Source of the DNA: Terrimonas ginsenosidimutans
GTDB lineage: Bacteria; Bacteroidota; Bacteroidia; Chitinophagales; Chitinophagaceae
Assembly: GCF_022012415.1 (NCBI RefSeq)
Contig: NZ_JAKLTR010000003.1
Coordinates: forward strand, 1-64,000
Direction: 5' to 3'
Length of the DNA: 64,000 nucleotides
Under the pieces are notes generated by a model, which had not been told where the DNA came from, searched no databases, and saw only the letters and a list, made by a program, of their open reading frames with translations. This document shows positions 9,766 through 17,066 of the stretch, in pieces. Position numbers and translations under genes: made by a program. Position 1 is the first letter of the stretch. Each line of letters starts with the position of its first letter.

Positions 9766-10914
9766 ATGAAATCACTGATAAAAATATTGTCCTTTCTCGC
9801 AGTTACAGCTTTCTGTTTTACTGCCTGCGACAAAGTAGATGACCTTCCGTTTTATAATAACGGTAAATCACCAGTACTGACAGCTTCTGCTGCGACGATA
9901 GCGCCGGTGGCTGCGGATTCCAACAAAGTGGCGTTAACATTAAACTGGAGTTATCCGGAATATGCAACGGACACAAATAATATCAAGTACGTTATTGAGA
10001 TCGATTCAACAGGTAAGAACTTTGTGAAAGCTTCAAAGAAGGAAGTGATCGGTTCTCTGAAAGCTGACTTTATCGCGAAAGATCTGAACGCCATCCTGCT
10101 CAGTTTCGGCTACGAATTCAATAAAGCGGTTGACATGGATGTGAAGGTGACTTCCTCCTATGTCAACAACAATGAGCGCCTTGCTTCGAATGTATTGAAG
10201 ATCCGCATGACGCCTTACAAGATTCCGCCGAAGGTTGAATTGCCTACATCCGGCAAATTGTTCATTGTTGGCAGTGCGACCCAGGGAGGGTGGACCAATC
10301 CGGTTCCCACACCAACCCAGGAGCTGACCCGCATAGATGAGACGACATTTGGTGGAATATTCAATTTGACTGGCGGAGGTGAATTCCTCTTATTGCCTGA
10401 AAATGGAAACTGGGATAAAAAATATTCGGTAACGAATAATACTGTTCCTGGTTTGAGTGATGGTGGAGATTTTGGATACGGTCTTCCGCAGAATTTTCCA
10501 GCTCCATCAGCAGCCGGCTGGTATAAGATCACAGTGAATTTCCAGACCGGTAAGTTCAGTGCTGCTCCTTTTACCCAGGAGCATGGTTTGCCTTCTGCTT
10601 TGTTCATTGTTGGTAATGCGACACCAGGTGGTTGGAATAATCCGGTTCCTGTTCCTTCTCAGCAGTTTACCCGGATCAATTCTACGAAATTCGAAATAGC
10701 ATCAATTGCGTTGACAGCAGATGAATATTTGTTGCTTCCTGAGAATGGTAACTGGGATAAGAAATATGCAGTTCCAAACAAAGCTGCTGCGAATATCAAA
10801 CTCGGCGGTACGTTTGTTCCACAGGGAGCAGATAATTTTCCCGCTCCTGACGCAGGTAATTATAAGATCGCTATTGACTTCTTTAATAACTCGTATAAGC
10901 TTACAAAGCTGTAA
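9766..10914 (+). CDS. SusE/SusF-like surface lipoprotein with two tandem binding domains
   Basis: This 382-residue paralogue of the preceding gene shares the same start (lipobox FTAC, then DKVDD) and the same Ig-like N domain (PVLTASAATIAPV, LNWSYPEYA). It carries two C-terminal SusF/SusE-type domains, about 162-270 (KLFIVGSATQGGW) and about 275-382 (ALFIVGNATPGGW). Both contain the block LLLPENGNWDKKY. The repeated module probably arose by internal duplication and should raise avidity for alpha-glucan. It is the last gene before the terminator at 10927. Confidence 0.88.
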   Translation: MKSLIKILSFLAVTAFCFTACDKVDDLPFYNNGKSPVLTASAATIAPVAADSNKVALTLNWSYPEYATDTNNIKYVIEIDSTGKNFVKASKKEVIGSLKADFIAKDLNAILLSFGYEFNKAVDMDVKVTSSYVNNNERLASNVLKIRMTPYKIPPKVELPTSGKLFIVGSATQGGWTNPVPTPTQELTRIDETTFGGIFNLTGGGEFLLLPENGNWDKKYSVTNNTVPGLSDGGDFGYGLPQNFPAPSAAGWYKITVNFQTGKFSAAPFTQEHGLPSALFIVGNATPGGWNNPVPVPSQQFTRINSTKFEIASIALTADEYLLLPENGNWDKKYAVPNKAAANIKLGGTFVPQGADNFPAPDAGNYKIAIDFFNNSYKLTKL

Positions 10915-10926
10915 TAATACATTCAT

Positions 10927-10978
10927 AGGTATATCAAAAAAGCCAGGAGTTGCAACTCCTGGCTTTTTTGATATACCT
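10927..10978. terminator. Bidirectional terminator, perfect 26-bp arms
   Basis: The 52 nt form an uninterrupted palindrome with A6 and T6 runs inside the stem. It lies between the converging sus operon and the HD-domain gene, so it should terminate both. Confidence 0.9.
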
Positions 10979-10982
10979 GAGA

Positions 10983-11585
10983 TCATTGAACCGATGGTTG
11001 ATGATCGATAATGAATTGTATGATATCTTCAAGTGGGGTGTCAATTCTTGAGATGGCGTCATTGATGTCATCGCGGCTTACGTTTGAAGCGAAGCTTTTT
11101 TCTTTTAATCTTTTCTTCACTCCTTTTACATCCATGCCATCATAGCCACCGGGCCGCATCAGGCTGTAGGCGTGGATCAGGCTGCTGATTTCATCAAATA
11201 CATAGATCATTTTGTCCATGGAATTTTCCGGCTCGACGCCGAAGTATTTTGGTCCATGGGATGCGATACAATGGATTACGTCGGGGTCGATCTGGCGACG
11301 TTCCAGTTCTTCAATAATGACCCGGCAATGATCATCCGGGAACTTTTCCCAATCGGCATCGTGCAGCAGGCCGGCGAGCTCCCATTTAAGAGCGGTCTTC
11401 GGGTCCGCATTCTCTTTTTCGATGGCCCAGGCTTTCATAACTGCAGCTACCTGCTTCATGTGCAGGCGAAGACGTTCATTGGGTACCCAGTCTTCGAGCA
11501 GAGCATGAGCTTCTTCAATGGTCATCAGATTCCCTGCATTTTCAGGGTGACCGAATACCGATCTGCCAAGTTGATATATTGCCAT
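10983..11585 (-). CDS. HD-domain phosphohydrolase-like protein
   Basis: This metal-dependent HD-superfamily protein has up to 200 residues. The motif order is an upstream His (LRLHMKQVAAVM), the HD pair in AGLLHDADW, then IASHGPKYF and a downstream Asp in YVFDEIS. The layout matches small HDIG/HD proteins whose substrates are mostly unknown. The start is uncertain: the family normally begins at the equivalent of MTIEEAHALLEDW, which would put the start at 11525. The first 20 residues of the longer form look non-conserved. The gene converges with the sus operon. Confidence 0.75.
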   Translation of the reverse strand: MAIYQLGRSVFGHPENAGNLMTIEEAHALLEDWVPNERLRLHMKQVAAVMKAWAIEKENADPKTALKWELAGLLHDADWEKFPDDHCRVIIEELERRQIDPDVIHCIASHGPKYFGVEPENSMDKMIYVFDEISSLIHAYSLMRPGGYDGMDVKGVKKRLKEKSFASNVSRDDINDAISRIDTPLEDIIQFIIDHQPSVQ

Positions 11586-11650
11586 GATATAGAGTGTTTT
11601 TGAGAGGGTTAAAGATAAATGATCAAGGGATTACACCTTTCAATTCGTTT

Positions 11651-11700
11651 GAGTGTATTCGCGTTAATTTGCGGTCATTTGCGTGCATTCGTGTCAACGT
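11651..11700. repeat. 10-nt word array, ATTCGCG type
   Basis: About four to five degenerate 10-nt units can be read in register (TGTATTCGCG, TTAATTTGCG, GTCATTTGCG, TGCATTCGTG). The same word type recurs at 62217-62408 and 63486-63664. There is no facing arm at this site. A TTTG inside it is positioned as the -33 element for the next gene. Confidence 0.6.
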
Positions 11701-11710
11701 ATTACCTTTG
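11678..11710 (+). promoter_or_regulatory. Bacteroidota-type promoter for the RNA-binding-like gene
   Basis: TTTG (11678-11681) is followed after 21 nt by TACCTTTG (11703-11710), matching the TTTG-N-TAnnTTTG form. The -7 box ends 5 nt before the ATG at 11716, so the mRNA would be leaderless or nearly so. Confidence 0.55.
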
Positions 11711-11715
11711 CGTTT

Positions 11716-12411
11716 ATGAGCGAAGAGATCTACAAGGGACATATCACATTTGTCAATTACGACAAGCATTTTGCAACTATTGACTACCTGAGAGATGGTA
11801 AAACCGGTAAAACGAAGTCGGTGAACTGTAAAACAATCAGCCCTGATGGCAAAAAAAGCCATCATTTCAGGGTTGGTGACAATATCCAGTTTCAGCTGAA
11901 GCTATCTGACCGCGGGGACAAGCAGACGGCCTATAACATTAAATTTCTGTACAATACGCAGCTTGAAGTGTTGCTGAACAAGGCTGTGGAGGAAAATCGT
12001 TTTGCGGGGTATCTCAAGAAAGTGGATGATGGCTGGCTGATCAAGGAAATGAAGAGCTATATCTTTTTTCCGTTGCGGATCTCTAAATGGGAGTTGCAGC
12101 CAGCTGAGCAGGCGGTGAATGAGGTGATCAATTTCAGTATACAAAACCAGGGCAAGCGGAATCAGCTTTATGCAGAACTGTTTTCCCATAGTTATATTCC
12201 GGAGTATAAGCAGGCGGTGGAGCTGAATAAGCAGCAGAAGCCAGTGGAAGCGACTGTTACAAGGGTTTCGCAATATGCTGTGTATGTGACAATACTGGGA
12301 GGAAAGATCCAGTCGAAACTGGAAGGTGTGGAAGGGTTGAAGGAGGGAGATAAGCTGGAGGTGAAGATCACTTATATTACGCCGCACAGGGTGGTGGTGG
12401 AAAAGGTGTAA
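11716..12411 (+). CDS. Hypothetical protein with cold-shock/S1-like OB-fold segments
   Basis: I do not recognise a named family for this 231-residue protein. The N-terminal 75 residues resemble a cold-shock/OB barrel (KGHITFVNYDKHFATIDYL, then FRVGDNIQFQLKLS). The last 60 resemble another OB/S1-like strand set (EATVTRVSQYAVYVTILGG, then LKEGDKLEVKITYI). The middle is helical. RNA or single-stranded nucleic-acid binding is the likely role, by fold resemblance only. The ATG at 11716 is chosen because it directly follows a good promoter; 11 in-frame codons upstream fall in repeat sequence. Confidence 0.65.
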   Translation: MSEEIYKGHITFVNYDKHFATIDYLRDGKTGKTKSVNCKTISPDGKKSHHFRVGDNIQFQLKLSDRGDKQTAYNIKFLYNTQLEVLLNKAVEENRFAGYLKKVDDGWLIKEMKSYIFFPLRISKWELQPAEQAVNEVINFSIQNQGKRNQLYAELFSHSYIPEYKQAVELNKQQKPVEATVTRVSQYAVYVTILGGKIQSKLEGVEGLKEGDKLEVKITYITPHRVVVEKV

Positions 12412-12436
12412 ACAATTATCAGGCTTTTGTATTCGT

Positions 12437-12560
12437 CTGGCGTAAGAGTAACGCAATGAACGCAAAGAGCCGCAAAGGTCACAAAGAGTCAATCTTTTAA
12501 CAGGAATATTCTTTGCGTCCTTTGCGGCTCTTTGCGTTCATTGCGTTGCTCTTATGCCAG
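12437..12560. repeat. Long inverted array of 10-nt GCAAAG words
   Basis: The two 50-nt arms (12437-12486 and 12511-12560) differ at only four positions and are separated by 24 nt. Each arm is made of 10-nt words (for example ACGCAAAGAG, CCGCAAAGGT). The fold is a very long stem in the spacer before the rplM operon. Confidence 0.85.
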
Positions 12561-12695
12561 GCAAAAGATCAGAAATGCGCGGCCAAAAAAGCCCAATTTT
12601 GCCCGATCTTAACAAGGTGTGTTTACAATCAGTCAAATTTTTTATTGAAAATCAATGTATTACAAAGGTGCGATACTAAATTATGTCATCCGGAT

Positions 12696-12728
12696 TTTGG
12701 AATTTAGGGTATTCTAATGCTATCTTTG
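12696..12728 (+). promoter_or_regulatory. Promoter of the rplM-rpsI-rpsB-tsf operon
   Basis: TTTG (12696-12699), 21-nt spacer, TATCTTTG (12721-12728): an exact match to the Bacteroidota housekeeping consensus. Transcription would start near 12734, leaving a leader of about 65-70 nt before rplM. Confidence 0.8.
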
Positions 12729-12800
12729 CAGCCCCAAATCAAACCTTGGGGATTTTTAAAATTTGTCACCGGGATAGCGGTGGCATTAAAAAGTAAACAA

Positions 12801-13244
12801 ATGAGCAAATTACATTTCACTACCAAACATGCGAACGAGGCTACCGTTAAACGCGACTGGTATGTTGTGGACGGTACTAATCAAACCGTAGGACGTATGT
12901 GTGCCAGAATTGCTGCGATTTTGCGCGGTAAGAACAAGGCATACTACACGCCTCACGTTGACACTGGTGATTATATCATCGTGATCAATGCGGAGAAAGT
13001 TATTCTGACTGGCGACAAGATCAATCAGAAGATCTATGATCACTTTACTGGTTATCCAGGTGGTCTGAAAGAAGAAACAGCTTCTAACCTGCAAAAGCGC
13101 CGTCCTGAAGTGATGATCGAAAGAGCAGTAAAGGGTATGCTTCCTAAAAACCGTCTTGGCCGTAAAATGTACAAGAAATTGTATGTGTATGCAGGCGGAA
13201 CGCACCCTCACACTGCACAGCAACCTAAAGAGCTGAAATTCTGA
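12801..13244 (+). CDS. rplM: Large ribosomal subunit protein uL13
   Basis: Ribosomal protein L13, 147 residues, an assembly protein of the 50S subunit that binds 23S rRNA. The full-length family pattern is visible: [38 protein letters not shown], then [19 protein letters not shown] and [11 protein letters not shown]. The ATG at 12801 fits the family start; a longer in-frame extension upstream would overlap the promoter and is rejected. It is the first gene of the operon with rpsI, the conserved bacterial pairing. Confidence 0.98.
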   Translation: MSKLHFTTKHANEATVKRDWYVVDGTNQTVGRMCARIAAILRGKNKAYYTPHVDTGDYIIVINAEKVILTGDKINQKIYDHFTGYPGGLKEETASNLQKRRPEVMIERAVKGMLPKNRLGRKMYKKLYVYAGGTHPHTAQQPKELKF

Positions 13245-13282
13245 TCTCAAAACAACAAATCAAACATTCCAAATAATATATA

Positions 13283-13672
13283 ATGGAAAAGCAAAAAAAT
13301 GGTGTTGGTCGTCGTAAAGAAGCTGTGACTCGCGTATTCCTTTCAAAAGGAGACGGCACTATCACAGTGAACGACAAAGACTATAGAGCATATTTTTCAC
13401 TTGTTTACCTGCAAAACCAGGTTGAACGTCCGTTCAAGACCATCGAAGCTGTAGGTAAATATGATGTTAAGATCAATGCTACAGGTGGTGGTGTTAAAGG
13501 CCAGGCAGAAGCTGCTATGTTGGGTATTTCCCGCGTATTGGTTGAGCTGAATCCTGAATTCCGTCCTGCGCTGAAAGCAGCTGGGCTGTTGAAACGTGAC
13601 CCACGTTCTGTTGAGCGTAAGAAATTCGGTCATAAGAAAGCTCGTAGAAGCTACCAGTTCTCTAAACGTTAA
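13283..13672 (+). CDS. rpsI: Small ribosomal subunit protein uS9
   Basis: Ribosomal protein S9, 129 residues. Its C-terminal tail reaches the P-site tRNA. The family pattern is clear: GVGRRKEAVTRVFL at the start, ATGGGVKGQAEAAMLGISR in the middle, and the basic tail RDPRSVERKKFGHKKARR ending in SKR. It lies 38 nt after rplM and is followed by a GC-rich hairpin and rpsB. Confidence 0.98.
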   Translation: MEKQKNGVGRRKEAVTRVFLSKGDGTITVNDKDYRAYFSLVYLQNQVERPFKTIEAVGKYDVKINATGGGVKGQAEAAMLGISRVLVELNPEFRPALKAAGLLKRDPRSVERKKFGHKKARRSYQFSKR

Positions 13673-13690
13673 TTTATTGTTTTTCATCCT

Positions 13691-13725
13691 GTCACCCCGG
13701 ACTTTGATCCGGGGGGCGGGGTGAC
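13691..13725. repeat. GC-rich hairpin between rpsI and rpsB
   Basis: GTCACCCCG (13691-13699) pairs with CGGGGTGAC (13717-13725), with a possible inner pairing of CCGG and CCGG. There is no T-run, so it is more likely an attenuating or mRNA-stability element than a terminator. The wording resembles palindromic repeats dispersed in several bacterial groups (recollection, unverified). Confidence 0.55.
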
Positions 13726-13757
13726 AATAACACTACCAATAATAATAATACTCGAAA

Positions 13758-14690
13758 ATGGAAAATAATACATCCTTACAACAGCAGCTTCTGGAAGCAG
13801 GTGTGCATTTCGGTCACCTGAAAAAGAAGTGGAACCCCAAGATGTTGCCTTACATCTTTGCTGAAAAGAAAGGTATTCACATCATCGACCTCAACAAAAC
13901 TGTTGAGCATCTGCAGGACACTGCAGCAGCAATGAAGCAGATCGCCCGCAGCGGTAAAAAGATCCTCTTCGTTGGTACAAAAAAACAGGCGAAAGATATC
14001 GTGAGCGAGTGCGCGAAGAAAGTGAACATGCCTTTCGTTACTGAGCGTTGGTTGGGTGGTATGCTTACAAACTTCAACACTGTTCGTAAGAGCGTGAAGA
14101 AGATGCAAAGCATCGAGAAAATGTTGAGTGATGGTTCTTTTGACAGCATCACTAAGAAAGAACGTCTGACGTTGACCCGTGATAAAGATAAAATGGAGAA
14201 AGTACTGGGTGGTATCGCGCAATTGGGCCGTGTACCTGCTGCTTTATTCCTGATCGATATCGGTCATGAGCATATCGCGCTGGCTGAAGCAAAACGCCTG
14301 GGTATCTCTACATTTGGTATCGTGGATACTAACTGTGATCCTAATAAGGTTGACTTTGCTATTCCTGCGAATGATGACGCTACAAAATCTATCGCTATTA
14401 TCGTTAACTATCTGACTGCAGCGATCGCTGAAGGTCTGGCTGAACGTCAGGCTGCTAAAGACGACGAAACAGAAGAATCAGCTGATGATGACAACGCAAA
14501 AAGAGCAGCTCGTCTCGAAGCTGAAGCGCAAGCTGAAGGTGGTCGGGGACGCGGTGGTAATCGTGGCGGCGGTGGCCGTGGCGGTAACACTGGTGGTGGT
14601 CAAGGTGCCGGTCAAAGACGCGGTGGCGCAGGCAACCGTAGCGGTGGCGGCGTAGCTGGTGGACGTGGTCCAGGCGGTGGAAAAAGATAA
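13758..14690 (+). CDS. rpsB: Small ribosomal subunit protein uS2 with RGG-rich C-terminal tail
   Basis: Ribosomal protein S2, 310 residues. The S2 core (about 1-235) is intact: EAGVHFGHLKKKWNPKM, RWLGGMLTNFNTV, ALFLIDIGHEHIALAEAKRLGI, VDTNCDPNKVDFAIPANDDA. After an acidic linker (KDDETEESADDDN) comes a tail of about 50 residues, almost only Gly, Arg, Asn, Gln and Ala, with four RGG tripeptides. E. coli S2 is about 241 residues, so the tail is an addition. RGG tails usually bind RNA. The tsf gene follows across an 8-nt word array. Confidence 0.95.
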   Translation: MENNTSLQQQLLEAGVHFGHLKKKWNPKMLPYIFAEKKGIHIIDLNKTVEHLQDTAAAMKQIARSGKKILFVGTKKQAKDIVSECAKKVNMPFVTERWLGGMLTNFNTVRKSVKKMQSIEKMLSDGSFDSITKKERLTLTRDKDKMEKVLGGIAQLGRVPAALFLIDIGHEHIALAEAKRLGISTFGIVDTNCDPNKVDFAIPANDDATKSIAIIVNYLTAAIAEGLAERQAAKDDETEESADDDNAKRAARLEAEAQAEGGRGRGGNRGGGGRGGNTGGGQGAGQRRGGAGNRSGGGVAGGRGPGGGKR

Positions 14691-14695
14691 TCAAA

Positions 14696-14812
14696 GTTTA
14701 ATAGTTTGATAAGTTTAAAAGTTTAAATGTTTAAAAGTTTAAGGGTTACTTCGTCAACAAGCTGATCCTGAACTTTTAAACTCTTAAACTTTTGAACTTT
14801 TAAACATAAACT
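14696..14812. repeat. Inverted array of 8-nt GTTTAA words between rpsB and tsf
   Basis: Arm 1 (14696-14746) reads GTTTAATA, GTTTGATAA, GTTTAAAA, GTTTAAAT, GTTTAAAA, GTTTAAGG. Arm 2 (about 14770-14812) carries the complementary words. The arms can pair in more than one register. Confidence 0.8.
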
Positions 14813-14847
14813 AAAACTCAATTACTAAACTTAAATAACTCGAACAT

Positions 14848-15684
14848 ATGAGCGCTGTAACAATTAGTGCACAAGATATCAATAAACTCCGTCAGGCTAC
14901 TGGTGCGGGAATGATGGATTGCCGTAAAGCCCTGACTGAAACAAATGGTGACTTCGAAGCTGCGATCGACTGGCTGCGTAAGCATGGTCAGAAAGTTGCT
15001 GCAAAAAGAAGCGACCGCGAAGCGAAAGAAGGTGTTGTGATTGCACAAACTACTCCTGATCATAAATCGGGCATCGTTGTTTGCATTAGCTGCGAAACTG
15101 ACTTCGTTTCTAAGAATGCTGACTTCGTTGCTTTCGCGCAAAGCATTGCTGATGCTGCGATCGCAAATAATGTTAACTCTGCTGAAGAGCTGAGCGAAGT
15201 ATCTATCAACGGTACTAAGATTTCTGCTTTGATCAATGATAAACTGGCTGCTATCGGTGAGAAGATCGGTATCACTAAGTTTGAAAGAGTGAATGCTCCT
15301 TACGTTTCTTCTTATATCCACGGCGCATACCGTATTGGTGTACTCGTTGGGTTGAGCAAAGAAGCTCCTGAAGCGGGTAACGACGTTTCCATGCAGATCG
15401 CTGCAATGAACCCTGTTGCAGTGGACGCTGATAATGTAGATGCTGAAACAGTAGCGCGTGAAAAAGCGATCATTGTTGATACAATGAAAGCTGATCCTAA
15501 AATGGCTGGCAAACCTGATGAAATGATCGCTAAGATCGCTGAAGGTAAACTGGGTGCTTTCTTTAAAGAAAACACGCTGACTGCACAGGCTTTTGTAAAA
15601 GACAATGGTATCAGCGTTGCTGAGTACCTGAAAAAAGCAGGTGATGTGAAAGTAACAGAATTCAAAAGGGTTGCTTTGGGTTAA
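14848..15684 (+). CDS. tsf: Elongation factor Ts
   Basis: EF-Ts, 278 residues, the nucleotide exchange factor of EF-Tu. The N-terminal UBA-like domain has INKLRQATGAGMMDCRKAL. The core shows the conserved TDFVSKN equivalent (CETDFVSKNADFVAFA) and QIAAMNP. The length matches the family. It is downstream of rpsB in the usual order and is followed by a clear terminator. Confidence 0.97.
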   Translation: MSAVTISAQDINKLRQATGAGMMDCRKALTETNGDFEAAIDWLRKHGQKVAAKRSDREAKEGVVIAQTTPDHKSGIVVCISCETDFVSKNADFVAFAQSIADAAIANNVNSAEELSEVSINGTKISALINDKLAAIGEKIGITKFERVNAPYVSSYIHGAYRIGVLVGLSKEAPEAGNDVSMQIAAMNPVAVDADNVDAETVAREKAIIVDTMKADPKMAGKPDEMIAKIAEGKLGAFFKENTLTAQAFVKDNGISVAEYLKKAGDVKVTEFKRVALG

Positions 15685-15702
15685 TCCTTATTGAAAAGAT
15701 AT

Positions 15703-15738
15703 AGAAAGGCCGCTTCGGGAGAAGCGGCCTTTCTGTTT
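15703..15738 (+). terminator. Rho-independent terminator of the ribosomal/tsf operon
   Basis: A 14-bp perfect stem (15703-15716 with 15721-15734, loop GGGA) is followed by a T-rich run (GTTTTT). Confidence 0.92.
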
Positions 15739-15773
15739 TTATGATACAAGACGGGCAAATTAAGATGGAATTT

Positions 15774-15928
15774 TTATTCCGGCATTTTCTCCTGGGGAAC
15801 AAACTGGTCGCCCTCCGAAATCAACTCCGAAAGACTGTCCTTCACGCCTTGGAATTTGCTAAGCTTCATAAGTTTCCGAAGCGTTATCGCCGCTGAATAA
15901 CTATTTTTAAACGCTGTTTGTTATGGAT
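15774..15928 (-). other. Short open remnant downstream of the rpn gene
   Basis: An uninterrupted minus-strand frame can be read, ending at a TAA at 15774-15776. It includes a 31-codon ORF starting at 15869 (first residues MKLSKFQGVKDSLSEL). A separate 16-codon ORF overlaps the rpn stop. I recognise neither. They may be gene remnants or small ORFs coupled to rpn. Confidence 0.25.
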
Positions 15929-15946
15929 GTTTTGCGCAGCTCGTAC

Positions 15947-16198
15947 TCAACTTTCATTTTTATTGAAACCATTTTTCTGAGAAAAAGTTTTTTCGAGAAA
16001 AGAAAGTATGGTTGGAGAGAGGTCGAATGTTTCGACTATCTGTGAAATACTGAAACCCTGCCTGATCAGTATTTCTGCGAATTTCCTGGCGGCTTTCTCT
16101 TCTCCTTCAACTCTGCCTTTTTCGATACCTCGAACCTCACCTAAAGCTATTCCTTGCTCAAAACGAATGTCTGTTGACAAATCATAAAGTATGGTCAT
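15947..16198 (-). other. Candidate internally initiated small C-terminal Rpn product
   Basis: An in-frame ATG (residue 102 of the C-terminal ORF) at 16198-16196 is preceded by AGGAGG (16204-16209) at 5-nt spacing. It would give an 83-residue protein containing the four-residue repeats and the C-terminal helices. Rpn genes elsewhere produce such a short form from inside the gene, and it inhibits the full-length nuclease. Bacteroidota ribosomes respond weakly to Shine-Dalgarno sequences, which lowers the weight of this site. Confidence 0.5.
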
Positions 16199-16501
16199 CT
16201 TTACCTCCTCTTCTATTAATTGTTTCTGAATAGTTTTACTTCTTAAATTCGAAAGTATTTCCAGTTCTTTAATTCTATCAACGAGCTCACCAGGTGAGCC
16301 GGATAACAATGCATGCAACTTAGATAATATCTTTTGAATGATTATTACACTTTCCTCTTCGTTGTATGAGGCTAAAATCGCAAGGATGACTTCACGGCTT
16401 CTTCCCGATTCAAGAAAGATATTGGCATCTATTTGCCTGAGATCGATCGGCCGGCATTGGTAGAAGTTATTATTGAATTTCACCGTATCACTCATCATCA
16501 T
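15947..16501 (-). CDS. Rpn-type nuclease, C-terminal portion (separate ORF)
   Basis: This 184-residue frame continues the PD-(D/E)XK protein encoded just upstream on the minus strand. Its ATG (16501-16499) overlaps the upstream TGA as ATGA. The fused length, about 300 residues, is normal for Rpn/PDDEXK_2 proteins. The C terminus has the characteristic four-residue repeats GEVR, GIEK, GRVE, GEEK (about residues 120-136) and then a small helical domain (ILIRQGFSISQIVETFDLS). It is expressed either by coupling at ATGA, by -1 frameshifting at the A-run (16504-16510), or not at all if the split is a mutation. An internal start with a strong ribosome site is annotated separately. Confidence 0.75.
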   Translation of the reverse strand: MMMSDTVKFNNNFYQCRPIDLRQIDANIFLESGRSREVILAILASYNEEESVIIIQKILSKLHALLSGSPGELVDRIKELEILSNLRSKTIQKQLIEEEVKMTILYDLSTDIRFEQGIALGEVRGIEKGRVEGEEKAARKFAEILIRQGFSISQIVETFDLSPTILSFLEKTFSQKNGFNKNES

Positions 16502-16842
16502 TGGTTTTTTCCGGAATAGATAACAACCCCAACGATGTTGATCTTGTACTTTAAATGCAACATGAAATCATAAGAGGCCATTCGTCTGGCAATGTCAGGG
16601 TCATTAGATGATTGATATTCCAGGTGAAATATGAATTCTTCTTTTCCATTGATCTGTACCCTTAATAGTGTATCGACCTCCTGTTCCTTGATATGTTGCG
16701 TGACAGTGCCGGGCAGTGGAGTTGTCCTGACATCTTCGCCCGGGAAAAAGATGCTCAGGAATGCATTGCTCGGTAACTCAAACGTTGCCCGAATGATCTT
16801 ATCATATCTTTTCTCCCGCTTGTTTTCGTTTTCCGCAGACAT
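16498..16842 (-). CDS. Rpn-type recombination-promoting nuclease, N-terminal catalytic portion
   Basis: This 114-residue frame carries the PD-(D/E)XK-like nuclease core of the Rpn/putative-transposase family. An N-terminal helix region (YDKIIRATFELPSNAFLS) leads to the acidic residue in EVDTLLRV (D57) and the E-x-Q pair in HLEYQSS (E75, Q77), then strands ending VVIYSGKNQ. It stops abruptly at a TGA right after the slippery heptamer A AAA AAC. A -1 shift joins it in register to the next ORF (reading SGKNPMMMSD). Family members are toxic DNases linked to recombination and antiphage defence. The start at 16842 gives an ordinary N terminus. Confidence 0.75.
   Translation of the reverse strand: MSAENENKREKRYDKIIRATFELPSNAFLSIFFPGEDVRTTPLPGTVTQHIKEQEVDTLLRVQINGKEEFIFHLEYQSSNDPDIARRMASYDFMLHLKYKINIVGVVIYSGKNQ
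16504..16510 (-). other. Slippery heptamer A AAA AAC at the rpn frame junction
   Basis: On the minus strand, in the frame of the upstream ORF, codons AAA AAC are preceded by A (heptamer X XXY YYZ). A TGA follows one codon later. Slipping by -1 continues directly into the downstream ORF. The same heptamer serves IS1 frameshifting. Confidence 0.55.
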
Positions 16843-17066
16843 AGAGCTAAACTATACCAGTTTCGCAGCGAGATCAGGTGATTTTTAACGGCGGAAAATG
16901 TTTTATCCTCTTGACAATACCGTTATTCCCACTCTGCATTTCTTCCTGGACGCAAACATTTATGATAGCATCGTACAATTTTTTGCGAAAAAGCGTCAAA
17001 TTGCTCTTTCTTTCAACAAATACTTTTGTAATGCCTGCCTGACGAACCGGCTTTTAAATACGATTG

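Noticed and set aside
12717-12800. N-terminal extension of rplM by 28 codons
   Set aside because: It would start within the -7 promoter region; the L13 family begins at the ATG at 12801.
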